NCBI RefSeq assembly: GCF_017313225.1
Contig: NZ_JAFLNE010000001.1
Location: forward strand, 620,001 to 684,000
Direction of reading: 5' to 3'
Source: Allomuricauda sp. CAU 1633
GTDB taxonomy: Bacteria > Bacteroidota > Bacteroidia > Flavobacteriales > Flavobacteriaceae
Length of the DNA stretch: 64,000 bases
Every line of letters begins with the position of its first letter. Within the stretch, counting starts at the first letter, position 1. The notes under the pieces were generated by a model, which was not told the DNA's origin, ran no database searches, and saw only the letters and a program-made list of their open reading frames with translations. Made by a program: the position numbers and the translations under genes. Positions 16,698-26,724 of this stretch are shown piece by piece.

Positions 16698-17303
16698 TTA
16701 TTCAGGAAAATTGGCGTTGGCCATTACCTCTTCCATTTGTAGCACATGGCGTTCGGTGTGTGCGGCGGTAAAAACAATGAGTTGAACTCCATCAACCGCA
16801 CCAAAAGGAAGGTCTTTGTTGTACCTGTTCCTAAGATCGTCATCTGTGGTTTTTACATAGTCGATGAGTTCACTGCGTTTCTCTAAAAACGCCTGTAGCG
16901 TTTCCTCATAAGAGCCAAATTTGCCACTGGGCTCAAAAGGCTCGGAAGTTTTTACTTTGTTGCTCCGATCGGTTATCATGGGCATAATTTGTTCATCTTT
17001 AAAAACCAAGGAGTCCTTCAACGCAGGATTGGGACCATCAGCAACGGTTTTGTGGACCATGCCCCCAAAGGTGTTTTCAATGATGGCAAGGTGTTCCACA
17101 ACTTCAGCGATGGACCAAGTGGCAGCATCAGGTTTAAAGTTCAATTGCTCATCGGTTAAATCATCCAGAACATTTAGCATGTGATCTCTGGTTTCGGTCA
17201 AGTGTTTGTTCACCATTTGGCGTTCTTCTTTAGTAAGCTTGGTGGTGTCTGTATTAAAACTGAAAAGCACCAAGGCTACCATGGGCAGCATAAATTTTTT
17301 CAT
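16698..17303 (-). CDS. Exported DinB-family protein
   Basis: 201 residues. The N-terminus is hydrophobic (MKKFMLPMVALVLFSFNTD) and looks like a signal peptide or anchor. The rest is a DinB/YfiT four-helix bundle: DHMLNVLDDLTDEQLNFKP, the first metal-ligand His in VVEHLAIIE and the C-terminal AAHTERHVLQMEEV pair. These His residues are the family's metal triad, so a metal site is likely. DinB-type proteins include thiol transferases, but the reaction of this exported version is unknown. The gene is single, with its own terminator. Confidence 0.88.
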   Translation of the reverse strand: MKKFMLPMVALVLFSFNTDTTKLTKEERQMVNKHLTETRDHMLNVLDDLTDEQLNFKPDAATWSIAEVVEHLAIIENTFGGMVHKTVADGPNPALKDSLVFKDEQIMPMITDRSNKVKTSEPFEPSGKFGSYEETLQAFLEKRSELIDYVKTTDDDLRNRYNKDLPFGAVDGVQLIVFTAAHTERHVLQMEEVMANANFPE

Positions 17304-17465
17304 TTGTTGTGTGTTTTAAGTTGTTTGATAGTGTTTCTTGGGTTGAAAATAGCCCATGATAAAGATAACGCAAATAAACACCCTTTTGGGGGGTAAATAT
17401 GCCAAATTAGGGGTCACTTTGCACAAAAGGAAAAATCTATCCCATTTCAAATTAAAATAAGATAA

Positions 17466-17507
17466 ATCTATGATTTTATAGTATTTTAATATCAATTATC
17501 TATGATT
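17466..17507 (+). promoter_or_regulatory. Direct repeats in the katG control region, candidate OxyR-type operator
   Basis: ATCTATGATT occurs at 17466-17475 and again at 17498-17507, 32 bases apart, about three helical turns. The first copy is part of CTAT-N6-ATAG (17468-17481), resembling the ATAG/CTAT half-sites of OxyR. The pair lies 60-100 bases before katG. The rest of the 264-base gap (17304-17567) is AT-rich with a weak -7-like TAAATTTA at 17524-17531. Confidence 0.4.
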
Positions 17508-17549
17508 CCGACAAGCAATTTTGTAAATTTAGGGTGGCAAAAGATTTAA

Positions 17550-19787
<2,238 letters not shown>

Positions 19788-19837
19788 AAAAAAACATTTC
19801 TATAGTATATTAAGAAAAAGGAAATTAATTTGATAAG

Positions 19838-19872
19838 CTGCCGCATCCCCCAAAGGTTGTGGCAGTTTTTTT
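19838..19872 (+). terminator. Terminator between katG and the ankyrin gene
   Basis: CTGCCGCA (19838-19845) pairs with TGTGGCAG (19858-19865) with one G-T pair, followed by seven T. The ankyrin start codon is only 19 bases beyond, so this is either a leaky attenuator inside the katG transcript or the downstream genes start within the loop region. Confidence 0.8.
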
Positions 19873-19891
19873 ATAACTTCCACACATATAG

Positions 19892-20371
19892 ATGAACAAT
19901 ACGGATAATTTATTCAACCATATACGGAATGGTAATATAGAATCGGTGGAAAAACTTTTGGATACTGACCCTAAAGTATTGGAATGTAAAGACCAAAGGG
20001 GGTCTACACCTTTGCTGTTGGCAGCGTATTATGGTCATGATGCATTGGTAGAACTCTTGTTGAAGAGTGGGGCAAAGGTTGATGCCAAGGACGGCTCGGG
20101 AAATACGGCTTTGATGGGAGTTTGCTTTAAAGGATATACCAAAATCGCAGAGCAATTGATTAATGCGGGGGCCAATGTAAACCACATCAATGCCATGGGC
20201 TCCACGTGCCTTATTTATGCCGTCACTTTTAACCGGCAAGAAATTGCAGAACTGTTAATGGAGCATGATGCTAATGTTTCCATAAAGGATGCAAGAGGCA
20301 ATTCCGCTTTGGATTATGCTCAAGAACAGGGGATGCAGCCCTTGGTGGAATTATTGAAAAGAAATAGATGA
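19892..20371 (+). CDS. Ankyrin-repeat protein
   Basis: 159 residues with no signal peptide. Four to five ankyrin repeats are visible (GSTPLLLAAYYGHDALVELLL, GNTALMGVCFKGYTKIAEQLI, GSTCLIYAVTFNRQEIAELLM, each with the G-T-x-L and LL pattern), roughly at residues 3-155. Ankyrin genes next to catalase genes are known elsewhere: AnkB beside katB in Pseudomonas aeruginosa is needed for full catalase activity. A similar helper role for KatG is an inference from position. The stop overlaps the start of the amidase gene by 4 bases (ATGA). Confidence 0.9.
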   Translation: MNNTDNLFNHIRNGNIESVEKLLDTDPKVLECKDQRGSTPLLLAAYYGHDALVELLLKSGAKVDAKDGSGNTALMGVCFKGYTKIAEQLINAGANVNHINAMGSTCLIYAVTFNRQEIAELLMEHDANVSIKDARGNSALDYAQEQGMQPLVELLKRNR

Positions 20372-21144
20372 AATCAACCCTCAACATAGCACTTGTTCAA
20401 TCTCCGTTGCACTGGGAAGACCCTTTGGGGAACAGGGAGATGTTTCAACAAAAGATTACTTCAGTTCCGGATGAGGTGGATTTGATCGTCCTTCCAGAAA
20501 TGTTTACCACAGGCTTTACCATGGAGCCCCAGAACATTGCACATCCCGAAGGAAATGTTACCGTGGCTTGGATGCAAAAGTTGGCCAAGCAAAAACAGCT
20601 TGCCTTGGCAGGAAGTATTGTTTATCATGAGGACAACAGATACTACAACCGACTGTTTTTTGTTTTGCCCAATGGCGATGTAAAGGCCTATGATAAAAAA
20701 CACACCTTTAGTTTGGCTGGGGAAGATTTGGTCTATGAAGCAGGTACTCAAAAACTATTTGTGGAGTATAAAGGCTTTAAAATTTGTCCCATGATCTGCT
20801 ATGACCTCCGATTTCCGGTCTGGTCCAGAAATGTGGAAGACTATGATGCCCTGATCTATGTGGCCAATTGGCCCAAACCCAGGATTTCGGCTTGGGATAC
20901 CTTGCTACAGGCTAGAGCTATTGAAAATATGGCCTATACCATTGGAGTTAACAGGACAGGAATGGATGCTCTGGAACATGAATATTCTGGGCATTCAGCC
21001 GTGTACGATACCCTGGGTAAAAAATTGGCATACTCTGAAAAAGAGGAAATTTTATATGCAACTCTGGAGAAAAAGCATATTGAGACCACCCGAGGCAAGC
21101 TACGATTTTTGGAAGACAGGGACCAGTTTACTCTGTTAGGATAA
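20368..21144 (+). CDS. Omega-amidase/nitrilase-family amidohydrolase
   Basis: 258 residues of the carbon-nitrogen hydrolase fold. The catalytic triad is visible: Glu in LPEMFTTGF, Lys in YDKKHTF and Cys in CPMICYDLRFPVW. The MFTTGF and CYDLRFPVWSRN patterns are those of the YafV/NIT2 omega-amidase group, which hydrolyses alpha-ketoglutaramate and alpha-ketosuccinamate to clear side products of glutamine transamination. It is translationally coupled to the ankyrin gene. Its 3' end overlaps the convergent Ig-like gene by 17 bases. Confidence 0.9.
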   Translation: MKSTLNIALVQSPLHWEDPLGNREMFQQKITSVPDEVDLIVLPEMFTTGFTMEPQNIAHPEGNVTVAWMQKLAKQKQLALAGSIVYHEDNRYYNRLFFVLPNGDVKAYDKKHTFSLAGEDLVYEAGTQKLFVEYKGFKICPMICYDLRFPVWSRNVEDYDALIYVANWPKPRISAWDTLLQARAIENMAYTIGVNRTGMDALEHEYSGHSAVYDTLGKKLAYSEKEEILYATLEKKHIETTRGKLRFLEDRDQFTLLG

Positions 21145-22750
21145 AAGTTTGTTCCATTTCCCAATTGGCACGCACTTCAATTACATCCGGATAATAGCTG
21201 ATTTTTTCGGGCTGTATTTTTTTGAGGTAGTTTCCTGTGTCCCATTTACCATTGCCATTCTCGTCAAAGATTACGCGAACAATATAATTGCCAGGGTCAA
21301 GGTTATTTAACTCAAAAGTTTGAGGTTCAGTAGCTGCAATTTCACGTTTAACTTCTTCTCTCTCCGTTAGGAGTTGCAATACCAGAGGATACTGAACCGC
21401 TCCACCAAGGTTGAACCGTAAATTTCCAAAGTCAGCATAGCTTCCGGTTGTAATATTGTAGTCCAGCGTATCATTTTGTATCCCGAAGAAATCGGTTACC
21501 GCTCCTGGCAGGAAGGCAAACCTATACTTTTGGTTGGGCTCGGCATCAAAATCAAACTCAATCTTGTTTTCCAATGAATCCAATGAATAGCTATAGGAAG
21601 CCAGCAAGGAATCGTTCACCACAAGTCCGATTCTAGTAGTATCCACAGAAGCAATGGGGGTATTGGCCAAAACATTGAAATTGTCCTCAAAATTAAATTT
21701 GCCCCTGAGGCCATTGCTCAAGGTGAGTGAATCCAAAGGTAATTTTCGAGTTTTTACCGTGAAGGTATCGATCATTTCCAATTTTGTATTGGTCACGGTA
21801 AAGATAATGGAGTCCAAATCTGTGGGTGTGATCCAATAATTCAAGGTGTCTTTCTCCCGATCCTTTCGGATTAGGGTTTCTACCGAGTCTGGAAGCTCGG
21901 TCAAAGTTTCAATTTCGATATCCCGGTAATCTCCCTGATATCCAAAAATAATGCGATTTTTAGCCACATAGCTAGGTACGGAAATACTGTAATCTGGCAA
22001 TTCTTTAAACAGATTTAGCAAATAAATCGAGTCCGTGGGCAGTGTTATGGTATCTTCAAGAAACCCAATTTTATCTAACCGTTGGTCAAACTTATTGTTT
22101 TTGTTTTCATCCTTGATCCCAAACAGGGCATATTTTCCGGCTTTTAAATTCCTCAGTTGAAAAAAGGGGAGACTGTCTCCCGTGTTGGCAATATAATTGG
22201 GAAGGCTTTTGTACACTGTAGAATCGGTATAAGCTGTGTCAATTTCATAGAGCATCACGCTCACAAACTCATCAGCTTTTCTATTAAAGGCATCTTTTAC
22301 CGCACCATTTAAGGTCAAAGAATCAATATAATCCCCTGTAGAAAACACATAGGTTAAAAAGCTATTGGGATTTCCTTCATTATTGTCCACAAGGCTTTGC
22401 CCAAAATTAATGGTGTAGGTAGTGTTTTCCCTCAAGGTGTCCTTTAAAGTGATTTCAATATATTTTCGAGGGCCGCCCTGCGGGGTTATTTCAGGTTGAT
22501 ATTTTAAAGGAGGAGAGACTACCAATTGCTGTTGTACATCTTCCAATTTGATGAGTTCATCAAAATAGAGCCGTATTTTTTCAGCTTTAAAATTGATTGA
22601 GAAATTTTCGGGTTCGGCGCGGGTCAGTTCTGGTGGAGTCAAGTCTTTTGGCCCACCTGAGGGGGAACCAGATCTTTTGGCGCACTGCCAAAGGGCGAGA
22701 ACCATAAAGGTAAAAAACAATAAGCCCAATATTTTTTTGATGTACGCCAT
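21128..22750 (-). CDS. Ig-like domain lipoprotein
   Basis: 540 residues from the ATG at 22750; it starts MAYIKKILGLLFF and has a lipobox around LALWQC. An SbsA-type Ig-like domain follows the sequence SGGPKDLTPPELTRAEP (about 26-130: IRLYFDELIKLEDVQQQLVVSPPL). Later parts are beta-rich and include a DENKNNKFDQRLD loop and a DENGNGKWDTGNY loop, both Asp/Asn-rich and possibly calcium binding. Proteins of this kind occur near comF in flavobacteria and are of unknown function; a structural role in the cell envelope is likely. A second Met 4 codons upstream is the only alternative start. Confidence 0.85.
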   Translation of the reverse strand: MAYIKKILGLLFFTFMVLALWQCAKRSGSPSGGPKDLTPPELTRAEPENFSINFKAEKIRLYFDELIKLEDVQQQLVVSPPLKYQPEITPQGGPRKYIEITLKDTLRENTTYTINFGQSLVDNNEGNPNSFLTYVFSTGDYIDSLTLNGAVKDAFNRKADEFVSVMLYEIDTAYTDSTVYKSLPNYIANTGDSLPFFQLRNLKAGKYALFGIKDENKNNKFDQRLDKIGFLEDTITLPTDSIYLLNLFKELPDYSISVPSYVAKNRIIFGYQGDYRDIEIETLTELPDSVETLIRKDREKDTLNYWITPTDLDSIIFTVTNTKLEMIDTFTVKTRKLPLDSLTLSNGLRGKFNFEDNFNVLANTPIASVDTTRIGLVVNDSLLASYSYSLDSLENKIEFDFDAEPNQKYRFAFLPGAVTDFFGIQNDTLDYNITTGSYADFGNLRFNLGGAVQYPLVLQLLTEREEVKREIAATEPQTFELNNLDPGNYIVRVIFDENGNGKWDTGNYLKKIQPEKISYYPDVIEVRANWEMEQTFILTE

Positions 22751-22819
22751 GCTCAAAACCAATGGGACAAAGAAACAACTAATTTAAAAACCTGCCCCAA
22801 GGATTCACAAATTTTAACC

Positions 22820-23524
22820 CTAGGGCACAACAGCCATACTCAGCACGGATACGCGGACGTTTTTAAGCTGCAAGAGCACCTTGGTACAGGACTCTATGGT
22901 GGCTCCGGTTGTGATGACATCGTCCACTAAAAGTACATGCTTAAAGGAGGTTTTGATTTTGGAATTGAGTTGAAAGGCCTCTTTGGAGTTTTCCCAACGC
23001 AATTGCCGATCTTTTTTGGTCTGGGTTTTTGTGTTGATGGTCTTTATAAGTAAATCATCCTGATACTCTGCCCCAATGGATGCAGCAATTTTTTGGGCAA
23101 ACAAAGCTACTTGGTTATAACCCCGTTTTTTCAGTTTTTTGCGATGCAGGGGAACAGGCACAACGATATCAACTTTTTTAAGACTCCCATTTTGTTTCAA
23201 AAGAGCACCGCACCAATCCCCAAAAAAGCCTCCAATTTGCTCCTGATTTTTATATTTTAACCAGTGCAACAAATTTTTTACCATGCCATTTTTTGAGAAA
23301 AAAACGAAGGAAGCGCCCTTTTTTATAGGAATTCTCCCATAAAATATACGGTCTACAGCGTTTTCTTCCAGAAAGTTATGATCGGTGAGTGGCATCTCAT
23401 GTCGACAAACGGCACACAAAATGTGTTCTCCCCTAAATAATTGGGCATTACATCCAAAACATACCTGTGGCAATAGGATGTTGTTAATCACGTTTAGTAT
23501 CTTAGCCAACCTTTTTGGTATCAA
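22820..23524 (-). CDS. comF: ComF-family phosphoribosyltransferase-like protein
   Basis: About 234 residues. An N-terminal four-cysteine zinc module (CFGC and CAVC, about 22-40) precedes a type I phosphoribosyltransferase fold with the PRPP loop VLLVDDVITTGATIES (about 198-213) and RGYNQ upstream of it. ComF is needed for uptake of DNA in naturally competent bacteria; in others its role is unclear. No ATG is available before the zinc module; the start taken here is a TTG just after an in-frame stop region, and a TTG or GTG a few codons later is also possible. Confidence 0.85.
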   Translation of the reverse strand: MIPKRLAKILNVINNILLPQVCFGCNAQLFRGEHILCAVCRHEMPLTDHNFLEENAVDRIFYGRIPIKKGASFVFFSKNGMVKNLLHWLKYKNQEQIGGFFGDWCGALLKQNGSLKKVDIVVPVPLHRKKLKKRGYNQVALFAQKIAASIGAEYQDDLLIKTINTKTQTKKDRQLRWENSKEAFQLNSKIKTSFKHVLLVDDVITTGATIESCTKVLLQLKNVRVSVLSMAVVP

Positions 23525-23556
23525 ATCGTATATGCGTTAGAGTAGTCTGTTAATCC

Positions 23557-24453
23557 ATGAACCCCCAAGATAACAATTTCAACTACAAGATTATCTTTGC
23601 TGCACTTGTTGCGGTCATTGTGGGTATTCTCATAGCTTTTTATTACAGCTATGCGCAGTCTAAGAACCAAATGTCGTTTTTGGAGGATGAAAAATCCATT
23701 TTGGTCAAAGATCTTACTTTGATGAAGGCCGAAGTAGATCGTTTGTCAGGGCTCAATGAGGTCAATGAGATTGAATTACAGACTTCACGGTTCAGGGTGC
23801 AACAATTATTGGATTCTGTAGGAAGGTTGAACTTCAGCATCACCAAACTGAAGGAGACCCGAAAAGAACTTCGAAAACTTGAAATCCGGTTTGATAGCTT
23901 AAAACTTAAAAACAATTTCCTTCGATATAACAACAGCTTAATGGCAAGTCGTTACGAGGAGACCCGTAAACAACTTGAAGAACTCAGGGGCCAGGCCAGT
24001 TCCATGGAGCAAACCGAGTCCCTGCTTAGGGAAACCAACAGGGAATTGACCAGGGAACTCCGCATCAAAAGCTACCTAAAACTACAAGATGCGGAAGGTA
24101 GTGGATTCCGATTGCGCGCCGGAAGACCTATTAAGACCAACAAAGCCTCAACCATAGAAAAACTGAGAGGTTGTGTTACCGTTTTAAGCGATGCCAGTGA
24201 AAGAGGGGATGTAAAAGTGCTCTATCTTCAATTTTTGGACCCGAACATGGCCGTTATCGAGGATAATGCGAATACCGTTTCAGTGAGTGGCAACACCTAC
24301 AGCAAAAAAGTGGAAATTGTGTACACCGGAAAGGAAATCAGTATTTGTGATGCCATTACGGTTCCCGAAGGTTCCTTGCCGGAAGGAATTTACACCCTTA
24401 ATGTTTTTGAGGACGAAAGATTGCTCGCTTCCACAGAATTTCAGCTGAAATAG
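23557..24453 (+). CDS. Membrane-anchored coiled-coil protein
   Basis: 298 residues. One transmembrane helix lies near the N-terminus (IIFAALVAVIVGILIAFYY, about 11-29). Residues of about 35-170 form a long heptad-rich coiled coil (LEDEKSILVKDLTLMKAEVD, LRKLEIRFDSLKLKNN). The C-terminal 120 residues are a beta-rich domain (GFRLRAGRP, CVTVLSDASERG, EGIYTLNVF). It is likely to face the periplasm and is often named chromosome segregation protein SMC only because of the coiled coil. It is divergent from comF with a 32-base gap. The function is unknown. Confidence 0.82.
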   Translation: MNPQDNNFNYKIIFAALVAVIVGILIAFYYSYAQSKNQMSFLEDEKSILVKDLTLMKAEVDRLSGLNEVNEIELQTSRFRVQQLLDSVGRLNFSITKLKETRKELRKLEIRFDSLKLKNNFLRYNNSLMASRYEETRKQLEELRGQASSMEQTESLLRETNRELTRELRIKSYLKLQDAEGSGFRLRAGRPIKTNKASTIEKLRGCVTVLSDASERGDVKVLYLQFLDPNMAVIEDNANTVSVSGNTYSKKVEIVYTGKEISICDAITVPEGSLPEGIYTLNVFEDERLLASTEFQLK

Positions 24454-24477
24454 CATACTTCTTTTTGGGTAAAATTC

Positions 24478-24485
24478 TATTTTTG
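24478..24485 (+). promoter_or_regulatory. -7 promoter box of glyS
   Basis: TATTTTTG matches TANNTTTG exactly. Its last base is only 4 bases before the glyS ATG, so transcription would begin at or next to the start codon (leaderless or nearly so). The preceding gene ends 24 bases upstream of the box and read-through is also possible. No -33 TTG is seen at the standard distance. Confidence 0.45.
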
Positions 24486-24489
24486 CCCA

Positions 24490-26034
24490 ATGGCAAATCA
24501 GGAAGACATTTTTAAGAAGGTTATCTCCCACGCAAAGGAATACGGGTACGTGTTCCAATCCAGTGAGATTTATGACGGACTCAGTGCAGTATATGACTAT
24601 GGACAGAACGGTGCCGAGCTAAAGAAAAATATTCGAGAATATTGGTGGAAGGCCATGGTGCAGCTCAATGAGAACATTGTGGGCATCGATGCCGCCATTT
24701 TTATGCATCCTACCACTTGGAAGGCTTCTGGCCACGTGGATGCTTTCAATGATCCGTTGATAGACAACAAGGATTCCAAAAAGAGATACCGTGCTGATGT
24801 TTTGATTGAGGATCATGTGGCCAAAATCGAAGCCAAAATTGAAAAGGAGGTCGCCAAGGCTGAAAAGCGCTTTGGGGATAGTTTTGATAAGGAGCAATTT
24901 CTTTCCACCAACCAGCGTGTTGTGGATTATCAGGCCAAGGCTGATGAAATCCTCAAACGTATGGGGAAATCCTTGGAAAAAGAGGATTTGGCTGATGTTA
25001 AGGCTTTAATCGAGGAGTTGGAGATCGTTTGTCCTGTTTCCGGTTCAAAAAATTGGACGGATGTGAAGCAGTTCAACCTCATGTTTGGTACCAAATTGGG
25101 CGCTTCTGCCGATAGTGCCATGGATTTATACCTTCGCCCTGAAACCGCACAAGGTATCTTTGTCAACTTTCTGAATGTTCAGAAAACGGGAAGGATGAAG
25201 ATTCCATTTGGAATTGCACAAACCGGCAAAGCCTTCCGTAACGAGATTGTGGCCCGCCAATTCATCTTCCGTATGCGGGAGTTTGAACAGATGGAAATGC
25301 AATATTTCATCAAACCCGGCACCCAAATGGAATGGTACGAAGCGTGGAAGGAAAAGCGATTGAAATGGCACCTTTCTTTGGGATTGGGCGAGGATAACTA
25401 TCGCTTCCATGACCATGAAAAATTGGCCCACTATGCCGATGCGGCAGCCGACATTGAGTTTAAGTTTCCGTTTGGATTTAAGGAATTGGAAGGCATCCAC
25501 TCCCGTACCGATTTTGACTTGGGCAACCACGAAAAATATTCTGGAAAAAAATTGCAGTACTTCGACCCGGAGTTGAACGAAAGCTATGTGCCTTATGTGT
25601 TGGAAACTTCCATTGGTCTAGATCGTATGTTTTTGGCAGTGTTCTCCAATTCACTACAAGAAGAGGAGTTGGAAAATGGAACAACACGTACCGTTTTGAA
25701 AATTCCAGCTGTTTTGGCCCCCAATAAAGTTGCAGTATTGCCATTGCTCAAACGGGATGGACTTCCCGAAGTGGCCCAAAAGTTGGTAGATGAGTTGAAA
25801 TGGGATTTCAATGTGGATTACGATGAAAAGGATGCCGTTGGGCGTCGTTACCGTCGTCAGGATGCTGCAGGAACGCCATTCTGTGTCACTGTTGACCACC
25901 AAACCTTGGAAGACGATACGGTTACCATTCGACATAGGGATACCATGGACCAAAAACGCGTGAAACTGCCCGAGGTCAAAGACATCATCGCCAAAGAAGT
26001 GGATATGCGTTACTGGCTGCAGAAAATCCAGTAG
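24490..26034 (+). CDS. glyS: Glycine--tRNA ligase
   Basis: 514 residues of the single-chain (alpha2, eukaryote/archaea-like) class II glycyl-tRNA synthetase. Visible motifs: YDYGQNGAELKKNIREYWW in the N-terminal part, PETAQGIFVNF, GKAFRNEI followed by RQFIFRMREFEQMEMQYF (motif 2), and motif 3 in SIGLDRMFLAVF. The anticodon-binding domain starts near residue 395 (LAPNKVAVLPLLKR). It charges tRNA-Gly in the cytoplasm. The gene symbol glyS follows common use for this form. Confidence 0.97.
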   Translation: MANQEDIFKKVISHAKEYGYVFQSSEIYDGLSAVYDYGQNGAELKKNIREYWWKAMVQLNENIVGIDAAIFMHPTTWKASGHVDAFNDPLIDNKDSKKRYRADVLIEDHVAKIEAKIEKEVAKAEKRFGDSFDKEQFLSTNQRVVDYQAKADEILKRMGKSLEKEDLADVKALIEELEIVCPVSGSKNWTDVKQFNLMFGTKLGASADSAMDLYLRPETAQGIFVNFLNVQKTGRMKIPFGIAQTGKAFRNEIVARQFIFRMREFEQMEMQYFIKPGTQMEWYEAWKEKRLKWHLSLGLGEDNYRFHDHEKLAHYADAAADIEFKFPFGFKELEGIHSRTDFDLGNHEKYSGKKLQYFDPELNESYVPYVLETSIGLDRMFLAVFSNSLQEEELENGTTRTVLKIPAVLAPNKVAVLPLLKRDGLPEVAQKLVDELKWDFNVDYDEKDAVGRRYRRQDAAGTPFCVTVDHQTLEDDTVTIRHRDTMDQKRVKLPEVKDIIAKEVDMRYWLQKIQ

Positions 26035-26039
26035 ATTTT

Positions 26040-26615
26040 TCATTCATTTTTTACAATTGCTTCCATGCATTGAATGAAAGAGGTATGGCTATCACCTAGT
26101 TGAAAATTGCTGGGAAGGTCAAACAAAAACTCTTTTTGGTCATTATATAGGATATAAATACCCTGATACACTGCTTTTTGGCCAAATTTGTTTATGGTTT
26201 TGGATTTTGTTTCTGAGATAAGTTTTTTGAATTCATCGAACTGTATCCAAAGTTGTTCGGAAACGGGCTTTTTAAAAATGTTGTTTCTTTCAAAGACTAT
26301 GATTTTTTCAACGGTATTTATTGTGATACTTCTGGAGGCTACAAAAAACCAAAAAACTATCCCTGCAATACCCAAGATAAAAAGTTCTACCAACCAAAAC
26401 CGAAGACTTTTAAAATCTGAAGGAATCATAATAAGGGATGGAATGATGAACAACACCCCAAATAAACCCGCATAGAGGTAAGGGTAGCCATGGACCTTTT
26501 TTAGGGTAAAATGGTTATGGTCTCCTTTGATGTCAAAACGCAAAGTTGGGAAAATAGGGATGTATCCTTCAAAAAGGTTTGCCAGTTTTAAATAATGAAT
26601 TTTGAGATTTGCCAT
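26040..26615 (-). CDS. Membrane protein of unknown function
   Basis: 191 residues from the ATG at 26615 (MANLKIHYLKLANLFEG); an upstream in-frame ATG would add a non-conserved hydrophobic stretch and is less likely. Two transmembrane helices are visible (about 54-73 and 83-104), followed by a PH-like soluble domain with SITINTVEKIIVFERNNIFKKP and FDLPSNFQLGD. The arrangement recalls bacterial PH-domain membrane proteins, but no family can be named. It converges on glyS with 5 bases between stops. Confidence 0.7.
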   Translation of the reverse strand: MANLKIHYLKLANLFEGYIPIFPTLRFDIKGDHNHFTLKKVHGYPYLYAGLFGVLFIIPSLIMIPSDFKSLRFWLVELFILGIAGIVFWFFVASRSITINTVEKIIVFERNNIFKKPVSEQLWIQFDEFKKLISETKSKTINKFGQKAVYQGIYILYNDQKEFLFDLPSNFQLGDSHTSFIQCMEAIVKNE

Positions 26616-26724
26616 GTGCCGAATTTTCTTGGATGGGAAAATAGAACCAAAGAAGAAAAAGGCTATGGGTAAATTTATGGATGGTAGCTGTGGTTTGACA
26701 AAACCAAAAATCAATTAGAAAAAA

